The notes beneath the pieces are model-generated. The model had not been told where the DNA came from. It was given only the letters and a program-made list of their open reading frames with translations, and made no database searches. Made by a program: the position numbers and the translations under genes. Positions 48,956-56,357 of a stretch of 64,000 nt of DNA are shown piece by piece. The stretch lies in NCBI RefSeq assembly GCF_014650455.1, contig NZ_BMUZ01000002.1, forward strand, positions 216,125 to 280,124. Reading direction: 5' to 3'. This DNA is from Streptomyces xanthochromogenes. GTDB lineage: Bacteria; Actinomycetota; Actinomycetes; Streptomycetales; Streptomycetaceae. How positions within the stretch are numbered: position 1 is the first letter of the stretch; each line of letters starts with the position of its first letter.

Positions 48956-49981
48956 TCAGCCCAGGTAGGCCGGGGCGAGCCCCGCCGTCAGGAGGCGGCG
49001 GGGCTTTCCCGTGCCGTCGGCGGGGACGGTGTACAGGTCGGTGCCGTAGTCGCCGGCCAGGGCGTACGCGACGGTGTTGCCGTCCTGCCAGACCGCCTGG
49101 TCGTCGACGCTGCGCGGCTCCGCGAGCGCGGTCTCGCGCATCGTCGCCAGGTCCAGGGCGTACAGCCGCCACGGGGCGTCGGCCGGCAGGCCCAGCACCC
49201 GCTTCTTGTAGACGATCCGGGTGCCGTCGGGGGAGAGCGAGGGGCACTCGACGTTGGTGTGCAGTGAGGTCACCGTGCGCGCCGCGAGATCGCCCCGCAC
49301 GAGGTAGGTGTGGCCGCCCGTCGCCATCGTCGCGTAGAAGTGCCGGTCGTCGGCGGCGAAGGTCACGCCCCAGAAGTTGGTGTCGGCCGCGTGGTGCTCC
49401 TTGCCGTCCAGCGTGGCCGTGAAGTCCTCCAGGGATGACGTGAGGCGACCTGTACGGGTGTCGAGGACCGCCGTGCGGGTGGAGAAGTTGGTGCCCGCGT
49501 ACGAGTCGCCGCCCACGAAGACCGTCCAGGCCACCCAGCGCCCGCTGGGCGAGACCCGGGCGCGGGTCGGGATGCCGGGCAGGCCGTAGTGGGCGCGCTC
49601 CTTGAGCCCGGCGTCGAGGACCACCGCACGGTAGGAGTCCGTCACCGCCCCGCGCTCGGCCTGGAGGCAGATGCCGGTGCCGGCCGCCGCGTAGAAGCGC
49701 AGGCACTTCACGCCGGAGGCGGTGCGCGGTCCGGCCGGGGCGGTGGCCGCGACCGTGGCCAGCTCGTCGCGGTGCGGGCCCCACGCCATGTTGCGGAACA
49801 CGATCCGCCGCTCGGAGCCCGAAGCCAACGACACCGTCCCCGTGCTCACGTGCGGGCCGCCCGCCTGGATCTGGTTCTTCTTGTCCGCGCGGCCCGCCGC
49901 GTGCAGCAGGGACGCGGTGGCGACGCCCGCCAGGACGGCCAGGGCCGCCACCAGGACCAGGATCTTGTTGCGGAGGGTCAA
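48956..49981 (-). CDS. TolB/PD40-like beta-propeller membrane-anchored protein
   Basis: A 341-residue protein with an N-terminal membrane anchor (KILVLVAALAVLAGVATASLL) and an external propeller of WD40-like/PD40 repeats. RVSPSGRWVAWTVFVGG, GVTFAADDRHFYATMATGG and SLSPDGTRIVYKKRV are typical beta-strands ending in SPDG or ADD turns. Likely a scaffold or ligand sensor, not an enzyme. The ATG at 49981 overlaps the MFS stop by 4 nt. It is the last gene in a three-gene operon with the MFS protein and the phosphoesterase. Confidence 0.75.
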   Translation of the reverse strand: MTLRNKILVLVAALAVLAGVATASLLHAAGRADKKNQIQAGGPHVSTGTVSLASGSERRIVFRNMAWGPHRDELATVAATAPAGPRTASGVKCLRFYAAAGTGICLQAERGAVTDSYRAVVLDAGLKERAHYGLPGIPTRARVSPSGRWVAWTVFVGGDSYAGTNFSTRTAVLDTRTGRLTSSLEDFTATLDGKEHHAADTNFWGVTFAADDRHFYATMATGGHTYLVRGDLAARTVTSLHTNVECPSLSPDGTRIVYKKRVLGLPADAPWRLYALDLATMRETALAEPRSVDDQAVWQDGNTVAYALAGDYGTDLYTVPADGTGKPRRLLTAGLAPAYLG

Positions 49982-51291
49982 GGCCGGGCTTCCTTAGGGG
50001 AGTTCGAGGGCCGGAGCAGGAACGCACCCACCGCGCACGCGGTCAGGACGGTCGCCGCCGTGCCGAGCGCCGTGCGGTCGCCCCATGCCGTCCAGGCCGC
50101 GCCGAAGGCGATCGAGCAGGCGAAGCGGGCGAGCGCCTGGCCGGTCTGGATCAACGCCAGTCCGGAGGAACGGAGTTCGGCCGGCACCGAGCCGGCCGCC
50201 GCGGCCATCAGGACGCCGTCGGTCGCCGCGTAGAACCCGCCGTGCAGGGCCAGGGTGAGGAAGGGGAGTGCCGGGCTCTGCCAGCCGGTCAGGAGCAGGA
50301 CGTACGCGAGGAGCAGGGCCGCGTGGCCGCCGAGGAACACCTGCCAGCGGCCCACCTTGTCGGCGAGCCGGCCGAGCGGCACGGCCAGCAGCAGGAACGC
50401 GGCCGCGGTGCCGAGCGGCAGCAGCGCGAACCAGCGGTCGGGCACGCCGAGCCGGTGCTGGAGCAGCAGGTAGACGAAGGAGTCGCTGACCGTGGCCAGG
50501 CCCAACAGAAGTGCTGCCAGGGTGAGTTGACGTACCGGCCGGACGTGCAGCAGGGCGAGTGCCGCCTTCAGGGAGGGGTGTGGCGCGGCTTCCGCCGGAG
50601 CGCCTGCCGACGGTGTGCCTGCCGTCGGTGCGCGGCCCGCCGGTCCGGCGAGCGGGATGCGCGAGGGCACGAAGAGGAGCAGGACGAGGACGCCGAGGGC
50701 CGCCACGCAGAAGCTCACCGTGAACACCGCGTCGTATCCTTCGGCCGCCTGGCGCAGGATCAGGAAGGCGGTCAGCGGGCCGAGCATGGCGCCCGCCGTG
50801 TCCATCGCCCGGTGCACCCCGAAGGCCCGGCCGCGCGCCTCGGGCGCGGAGGCGAGGGAGATCAGCGCGTCGCGCGGGGCGGTGCGCAGGCCCTTGCCGG
50901 TGCGGTCCGCGGCGAGCACCGCACCGATCATCGGCAGTGAACTCGCCAGCAGCAGAAGGGGTTTGCACAGCGCGGACAGGCCGTAGCCGAGCACCGCGAC
51001 CGCCTTGTGCCGGCCGCCGCGGTCGGCGAGATGGCCGCCGACGAGCCGGACCAGGGCGCTGAAACCGTTGTAGACGCCGTCGAGCAGGCCGAAGCCGAGC
51101 GGGGACAGGCCGAGGCCGGTCACCAGGTACAGCGGCAGGACGGCGGTGACCATCTCCGAGGAGACGTCCGTGATGAGGCTGACCGTGCCGAGCGCGAACA
51201 CGGTGGGGGCGATCGCCGAACGCCGCCCGGAACGGGCCCGGGCGGCGTCGGTGGCGGCGGCGGGGGTGCCGCGGCTGTCCGCTACGTACAC
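49978..51291 (-). CDS. MFS transporter in phosphoesterase/propeller operon
   Basis: A 437-residue major facilitator. LITDVSSEMVTAVLPLYLV (segment 1) and RLVGGHLADRGGRHKAVAV (motif A) are typical, and GKGLRTAPRDALISLASAP and AFGVHRAMDTAGAMLGPL are further landmarks of an MFS group close to Fosmidomycin or drug exporters. About 12 segments. GTG 51291 follows the phosphoesterase stop by one base (TGA at 51293-51295 on the minus strand), so translation is coupled. It overlaps the downstream propeller gene by 4 nt. A secreted substrate handled by the surface proteins of the operon is possible. Confidence 0.83.
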   Translation of the reverse strand: MYVADSRGTPAAATDAARARSGRRSAIAPTVFALGTVSLITDVSSEMVTAVLPLYLVTGLGLSPLGFGLLDGVYNGFSALVRLVGGHLADRGGRHKAVAVLGYGLSALCKPLLLLASSLPMIGAVLAADRTGKGLRTAPRDALISLASAPEARGRAFGVHRAMDTAGAMLGPLTAFLILRQAAEGYDAVFTVSFCVAALGVLVLLLFVPSRIPLAGPAGRAPTAGTPSAGAPAEAAPHPSLKAALALLHVRPVRQLTLAALLLGLATVSDSFVYLLLQHRLGVPDRWFALLPLGTAAAFLLLAVPLGRLADKVGRWQVFLGGHAALLLAYVLLLTGWQSPALPFLTLALHGGFYAATDGVLMAAAAGSVPAELRSSGLALIQTGQALARFACSIAFGAAWTAWGDRTALGTAATVLTACAVGAFLLRPSNSPKEARP

Positions 51292-51292
51292 G

Positions 51293-52180
51293 TCAGCCGG
51301 CCCAGATCCCCGTGATGTCGGCGGAGTTGGCGGCCTGTCCGGCGTGCGCGGTGCCGTACATGTCCTCGATGGTGCGCAGCAGGTTGTAGTGGTTGTAGGT
51401 GGCCGAGGACGAGGAGCCCGGGGTCACCTGCTGGCCGTACAGGACCGTCGGTATCCGGTTGCCGGCGAGCCGGTTGTCCTCGTCGAAGGTGACGACGAGC
51501 AGGCTGTTGTGGGTCTTGGCCCAGGTCGCGTACGCACCCAGGTTGTTCTTCAGCCAGGTGTCACCCGTGCCGACCGAGCAGTCGTGCATGTCGCTGCACA
51601 GGTTCGGTGTCACGAACGAGACCTTGGGCAGCTTGGTGTAGTCGGTGGGGAACTGGGCGAAGGTGTACGCCGAGGAGGTCGGCACGTTGGAGAAGCCGAA
51701 CCACGGGTTGTGCTTCTGCGCGTACTTGCCGCTGGTGCACTTCGTGGAGCCCTGGCTGGGCAGCGTCTCGTTGTAGCTCGCCCAGGTCTTCCCGGCCGCG
51801 ATCAGCTCGGAGGCGAGGTTGGGCGCGGAGGAGAAGCCGGGGGTCACACAGCTGTCGTCGGTGACGCCCTGCGTGGAGCCGGAGAACATCGCGTAGTAGT
51901 TCGGCTGGCTCGGGTGCGTCTCGGCGTACGAGGCGGGCAGGCTCGCGCCACCGGACTTCAGCGAGTTGATGTACGGGGCGCCGGAGCTGCCGATGACCTG
52001 GTCGTAGGCGTGGTTCTCGAAGACCACGACCACCACGTGGTCGGGGGTCGGGACGCTCGCCGCGGCCTGCGCCGATGACGTGCCGCCCAGGCCGGCCCAC
52101 AGGCCGGCGGATGCGGCCGCGAGGCCCAGGGCGGACAAGAGGGCGGTGCGGGTGCGGCGCGGTTTGGGCTCGCCGGACAC
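51293..52180 (-). CDS. Exported phosphoesterase (acid phosphatase/phospholipase C-like)
   Basis: A 295-residue secreted enzyme. Signal: ALLSALGLAAASAGLWAGLGGTSSAQAAA (signal ends about residue 38; landmark AQAAA). The alkaline-phosphatase-like PF04185 core follows: VVVVFENHAYDQVIGSSGAPYINSL with the Glu-Asn-His site, SYAETHPSQPNYYAMFSGS, CSDMHDCSVGTGDTWLK, LLVVTFDEDN and a terminal NHYNLLRTIEDMYG. The ENH and HDC/DEDN residues probably bind metal. It may remove phosphate from nucleotides, sugars or lipids. Start GTG 52180 has GGAGGT 6 nt before it. First gene of an operon with an MFS protein and a beta-propeller protein. Confidence 0.88.
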   Translation of the reverse strand: MSGEPKPRRTRTALLSALGLAAASAGLWAGLGGTSSAQAAASVPTPDHVVVVVFENHAYDQVIGSSGAPYINSLKSGGASLPASYAETHPSQPNYYAMFSGSTQGVTDDSCVTPGFSSAPNLASELIAAGKTWASYNETLPSQGSTKCTSGKYAQKHNPWFGFSNVPTSSAYTFAQFPTDYTKLPKVSFVTPNLCSDMHDCSVGTGDTWLKNNLGAYATWAKTHNSLLVVTFDEDNRLAGNRIPTVLYGQQVTPGSSSSATYNHYNLLRTIEDMYGTAHAGQAANSADITGIWAG

Positions 52181-52366
52181 GGCTACCTCCGGAGTGAGGG
52201 GGACGGCGGGCCCGGGGGGCCCGTCGATGGGGGATGCACCCACGGGCGGCGGTGCACCCAGAGAGTAGGGGTGTCCATGTCAACCGGGAAGGTGAAAGTG
52301 GGTGAAGACCCGGGGAACGTCCCGTGCCCGAGGCGGTGGTGCCTGGGGGAATGCTCCGCCATCCCC

Positions 52367-52372
52367 TAGGTT
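52367..52372 (+). promoter_or_regulatory. -10 element for leaderless acyltransferase gene
   Basis: TAGGTT lies 7 nt before ATG 52380, with no ribosome binding site. It also forms the loop of a small CCCC/GGGG hairpin. Confidence 0.55.
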
Positions 52373-52379
52373 GGGGCGA

Positions 52380-53486
52380 ATGACCAGCTCCACCTCCCAC
52401 TCCGGTCCTGGCAGTCCCCGAACCCCCGATCGCAGTCCGTTCCTCGACAACGCCAAGTTCCTGCTGATCGCACTGGTCGCGCTCGGCCACAGCTGGGAAC
52501 AGGTCATCACCCCGCACACACCGGTTCTCCGAGCCGTGCACAACCTGGTCTACGGCTTTCACATGCCGGCCTTCATCCTGCTCTGCGGCTACTTCTCCCG
52601 CAGTTTCACCGGGCGCCCCGACCAGATCCGTCGGCTGCTCACCGGGGTGCTGCTGCCGTACCTGATCTTCGAGACCATCTACAGCTTCGTGTACCACTGG
52701 CTGCGCGGCACCGAGCTCGCGATCACGCCGACCTCGCCCACGTATCTGTGCTGGTTCCTCATCGCCCTGTTCCTGTGGCGGCTGACCACGCCGATCTGGA
52801 AGGCGGTGCGCTATCCGCTGCCCCTTTCGATCGTCGTCTCGCTCGCCGCGGGCACGACCCTGATCAGCGGTGATCTGGCGCTGCCACGGGTCCTGATGTT
52901 CCTGCCGTGGTTCGTCCTCGGGCTGCGCCTTCGCCCCGAACACTTCGCCAAGCTGCGCACCCGCACGGCCCGCCTGATCGCCGTGCCGGTCTTCGCGGGC
53001 GTCTTCGCGCTCGCCTACTGGCTCTCCCCGTATCCGAGCGACGACTGGCTCTCCAGCGATGCGGACAACACGGTCCTGAACGTGTCGCTCGTGCAGTACC
53101 TGCTGATCAGGCTTGCCCTGTTCGCGGTGACCACGCTGCTCGTGGCGTCGTTCCTCGCCCTCGTGCCAGGCCGCCGGACGTGGCTGACCGGGCTCGGCGC
53201 GGTCACCCTCTACCCGTATCTGCTGCACGGAATCCTGCTCCGGGTCGCCGAGTACTACGGCGCCTTCCGGGTGGTGCGGGAGGCGGGGATTCCGGGCGTG
53301 CTGGTGCTCAGCGCCACCGCGGTGGGCGTGGTCGTACTGCTGTCGACGCCGCCGGTGCGCGCGGTGATGCGGCCCCTGGTGGAGCCGCGCCTGCCGAAGT
53401 GGCTGGTGCCCCGGGCGGAGGCGGTGTCCGCGCCGGCGACCGTGCCGACGGCCGCCGCCGAGCGCGAGAAGACGCTCGCGGGCTGA
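52380..53486 (+). CDS. Acyltransferase family (acyltransferase_3) membrane protein
   Basis: A 368-residue membrane acyltransferase. FLDNAKFLLIALVALGHSWEQ (first helix and the His motif), NLVYGFHMPAFILLCGYFSR, LTGVLLPYLIF, and the later TLYPYLLHGILLRV are characteristic of the acyltransferase_3/OafB family, with about ten helices. Members acylate surface carbohydrates, peptidoglycan or secreted metabolites. A likely cytosolic C-terminal Pro/Ala-rich tail follows (RAEAVSAPATVPTA). It converges on the PIG-L gene across a bidirectional terminator. A -10 element 7 nt before ATG 52380 implies leaderless translation. Confidence 0.88.
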   Translation: MTSSTSHSGPGSPRTPDRSPFLDNAKFLLIALVALGHSWEQVITPHTPVLRAVHNLVYGFHMPAFILLCGYFSRSFTGRPDQIRRLLTGVLLPYLIFETIYSFVYHWLRGTELAITPTSPTYLCWFLIALFLWRLTTPIWKAVRYPLPLSIVVSLAAGTTLISGDLALPRVLMFLPWFVLGLRLRPEHFAKLRTRTARLIAVPVFAGVFALAYWLSPYPSDDWLSSDADNTVLNVSLVQYLLIRLALFAVTTLLVASFLALVPGRRTWLTGLGAVTLYPYLLHGILLRVAEYYGAFRVVREAGIPGVLVLSATAVGVVVLLSTPPVRAVMRPLVEPRLPKWLVPRAEAVSAPATVPTAAAEREKTLAG

Positions 53487-53500
53487 GGTGCGGCGGTGGC

Positions 53501-53545
53501 CGTTTGCCCGAACTGGCAGGCCCGGCCGGTCGGTTCGGGCAAACG
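53501..53545. terminator. 13-bp stem bidirectional terminator
   Basis: CGTTTGCCCGAAC (53501-53513) pairs perfectly with GTTCGGGCAAACG (53533-53545) around a 19-nt loop, between the convergent acyltransferase and PIG-L genes. A second partial copy of the right arm (GTCGGTTCGGGC at 53568-53579) follows. Confidence 0.85.
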
Positions 53546-53604
53546 TCCGCCCGCCAGGACCGGCCCGTCGGTTCGGGCGAGCGCCCACCGACGGGCCCCT
53601 CCGG

Positions 53605-55698
53605 TCAGTTCGCGACGGGCTGCCAGGGCGCGGCCGGGCCGCCCGTGGTCGCCGTCCAGTACAGCCGCCCGTCCAGGCCGATCGCGGCGGCCACGGCGTC
53701 GTTGCCGTCCTGCACCGCGGCGGGCGCCCCGGTGAACAGGATGCCGCTGTCCGCCTTCCAGGCCGGGGCGGGGGCGCCGGGCTCCAGGGTGGCGAGCGCG
53801 CCGGAGGCGGTGCGGCCGGCGACGAGGGGTCCGGCCGTGCCGACCATGCCGTAGCCGGAGGTGTCGCCGAGGTCGGTGACGGCCGTGGGCGTGGAGTCGG
53901 CGAAGGTCACGCTCTGGACGTTGCCCGAGTCCGCCTTGCGGTAGTACACCCGGACCCCGTCGCCGTCCGCGCGGGCGGAGAGGCCCGTCGTGTTCGCCGG
54001 CAGCCCGGTGTCCGAGGCGCGCGCGGGCATCGGGGCGCCGGGCTCCGGCTGGGCCCAGGTCGCCGTCGTGCGCGCGGTGCTGGCGAAGACGTGGACGCGC
54101 CCGCCGCCGTCGGTGGCCGCGACCGGGTCGCCGACCAGGTCGGTGCCGCCGAGCGGGGTCCACGGGGTCCAGTCGCCGTTCGCGGCCCGGACGGTGCCGT
54201 GCAGCTTGCGGTCGCCGCCGCGCAGGAACACGGTGAGCCGGCCGGTGCCGTCCACCGCTGCCGACGGCGTGGACATGTCGAAGACGCCGTCACTGCCGCT
54301 GGTGCCGGGCGCGCCCAGCGAACGCCACGGGGTGAAGCCGCCCGATGCGGTCTGCTCGGTCGTGACCACCTCGCGGTGGTAGTCGTGCGGACCCGCGCCG
54401 AACAGGGTCCGCGTGCCGAACACCGCGAGCCGGCCGTCGGCCAGGCGTACCGAGCCGACCCCGGGGTCCATGCCGTCGCCGGGCAGCAGCTGCGGCTTGC
54501 TCCAGCTGCCCTGCGGGCCGGACGCCTTGTGCCAGGCGGCGAGCCGCTGGTTGAGCACGCCGAACGCCCACAGGCCGCCGTCCTTGGCCGTCTGCAGCCA
54601 GGACGTGGAGTTGGTGCGGCTGTAGCGCACCGAGTTCACCCAGTTGTTGCCGCGCGGGTTGGGCGCCACCTTGCGGTCACCGCAACCGGCCGCGCTGGCA
54701 CAGTAGTTGTCCTTCGGGTTCATCCAGGCGTACGTCTTGACGATGTCGGTCTTGGCGTCGGCAGCCGGCTTGGCGAAGGTGTGCGGCAGGTGGCTGGTGT
54801 TGTAGCCGAAGTAGGTCTGGACGCTGAAGTCCGGGTGGTTCGCGGAGCGGGCGTACTCCTGGAGGGCGGCCTGGGCGAAGCGGGCGCTGAAGATGTGGTC
54901 CTGGTGGTCGATGATCTTCTGCGGCTTGCCGTCCCGGCTCGGCGTCGGGTCCATGGTGCGCACATGCGTCGGGCGGTACCGCTCCATCAGCCCGGCCAGC
55001 GTCGTGACGAGCTGGTCCTTGGTGTACGTGAAGGGGCGGGCGGGGCTCCCGGAGGCCATCTGCGAGGTCAGCGTCCCGGTCTGGCCGTTCCACAGGCCGC
55101 GCAGGCTGTGCGGCTGGTTGCCGAGGATCGTCTCCGACTCGCGCAGCTGTAGCCACACCAGGTGGACGTCGGGCCGGGCGTCGAGGGTGTCCACCTCGGC
55201 GGTGCCGCCGCCGGCGGTGGGCAGCGAGGCACGGGTCCACGTGCCGCCCCGGTCGCCGGTCGCCATCTGGGAGTAGGCCCCGCGTATGCCGTTCTGGCGG
55301 GCCTCGGAGTACGCGGCCCGGTCCGCGCGCGGGCGGGGGGTGCCCTTCCTGACCGGCGGGGAGTTCACTCCGTCCGCCTCGCCCGCCGTGACGTACACGG
55401 AGGTGATGGGGCGGCCGGAGCGCAGCGACTGGCCGGTGTCCGGGTTCATGAAGAACAGGTCGTCGTCCGGGTGCGCCATGATCTGCATCACCGAGCCGCT
55501 CGCGGGCCGCACCGGGCCCGAGGACACGGACGCGGGGACGGCCGCGGTGTGGCCGCCGGGGGGCGTGGCGCCCTCGGTGTCGGACATGGCGAGTTCGGCG
55601 AAGGCACCGCCCGCGACGAGGACGGCGGCGAGCGCGGAACCGGCGACGGCGCCACGGCGGGAGAGCAGCGCGGAGCGCAGCGGCAGCCTGGACTTCAT
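53605..55698 (-). CDS. PIG-L family deacetylase with C-terminal propeller
   Basis: A 697-residue exported enzyme with an N-terminal signal or anchor (GAVAGSALAAVLVAGGAFAE). The PIG-L catalytic domain spans about 70-340: AHPDDDLFF (metal His/Asp/Asp), YVTAGEADG, ARQNGIRGAYSQMATGD and the second metal motif in IDHQDHIFSARF. The family removes acetyl groups from sugars such as N-acetylglucosamine in mycothiol, cell-wall or antibiotic precursors. The remaining 350 residues are a seven-bladed type repeat (PLL-like) with segments such as GDWTPWTPLGGTDLV and APWQPVAN, which in related proteins bind sugar. Upstream lies a striking palindrome. Confidence 0.88.
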   Translation of the reverse strand: MKSRLPLRSALLSRRGAVAGSALAAVLVAGGAFAELAMSDTEGATPPGGHTAAVPASVSSGPVRPASGSVMQIMAHPDDDLFFMNPDTGQSLRSGRPITSVYVTAGEADGVNSPPVRKGTPRPRADRAAYSEARQNGIRGAYSQMATGDRGGTWTRASLPTAGGGTAEVDTLDARPDVHLVWLQLRESETILGNQPHSLRGLWNGQTGTLTSQMASGSPARPFTYTKDQLVTTLAGLMERYRPTHVRTMDPTPSRDGKPQKIIDHQDHIFSARFAQAALQEYARSANHPDFSVQTYFGYNTSHLPHTFAKPAADAKTDIVKTYAWMNPKDNYCASAAGCGDRKVAPNPRGNNWVNSVRYSRTNSTSWLQTAKDGGLWAFGVLNQRLAAWHKASGPQGSWSKPQLLPGDGMDPGVGSVRLADGRLAVFGTRTLFGAGPHDYHREVVTTEQTASGGFTPWRSLGAPGTSGSDGVFDMSTPSAAVDGTGRLTVFLRGGDRKLHGTVRAANGDWTPWTPLGGTDLVGDPVAATDGGGRVHVFASTARTTATWAQPEPGAPMPARASDTGLPANTTGLSARADGDGVRVYYRKADSGNVQSVTFADSTPTAVTDLGDTSGYGMVGTAGPLVAGRTASGALATLEPGAPAPAWKADSGILFTGAPAAVQDGNDAVAAAIGLDGRLYWTATTGGPAAPWQPVAN

Positions 55699-56357
55699 GG
55701 GTGTGGTCTTTCGGTACGGGCGGCCTGGACGGCCGGTCAGTGCGTGAGCACGTCCTCGCCGAGCCCGGTGGTGAGTGCTCGATCAGAGTTCGTCAGAACC
55801 TGATCGGCTATGAAGACGAAAGCTCTAAGAATCGGGTTCATTTGGACGTCTCGGCAAATCGTGTGGCCTTGATCACCCCGAATTGCCCTTATATCGGCAC
55901 AAGTACGTCTTATGGGTCGTGAACGGAACCCGGGGGAGGGCGAGTTCGCGGGCGGAGGCCCTCCGGGGTCGCCGCGGGTGAAGGGGGCGTCACGCCGGGG
56001 CGGGCGGCACGGGGTGTCTTTCGGGTCGAAAGTCCCGGCCCGCCCTGCCCTGCCCCCGGTGACATCCGGCCCCGCCGCCCGTGACGTCCGACCGTGGCGC
56101 CCAACCCCGCCCTCGGCCCCGCCCGCCCGCCGCCCTCGGCCTCCTCGCCCCGCCCGCCGGCCGCAGGGCCCCTGCCCGCCCGTGGCCCGCGACCGGACCC
56201 GGTCCGCCGCGTTCCGGCCGCCCCCGGCAACCCTCGCCGGGGCCCGGCGGCCCCACTGCGGCTAGGCTCGGAATCCGGGTCTTGATCGGGTGGGCCGGTT
56301 CCGGGAACCGCCCCCCGGCCGGGCGTGCGGGTGTACGGACACGTGGGAGGCGGCCAG
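55699..56357. other. Long intergenic region, PIG-L / glnE
   Basis: About 660 bp without a convincing gene. The left 200 bp are the least GC-rich part of the window and hold the palindrome above; the right part is extreme GC/Pro/Arg low-complexity. TAGGCT at 56263-56268 may be the glnE -10 element. Confidence 0.5.
55781..55805. promoter_or_regulatory. Near-perfect palindrome upstream of PIG-L gene
   Basis: GATCAG plus bulged A plus GTTC (55781-55791) pairs with GAACCTGATC (55796-55805) across a 4-nt loop. It lies 83 bp upstream of ATG 55698 in an unusually AT-rich region. Confidence 0.6.

Noticed and set aside
55912..56265. A 117-codon plus-strand gene between PIG-L and glnE
   Set aside because: Its product is Pro/Arg/Ala low-complexity without a ribosome binding site or fold pattern.
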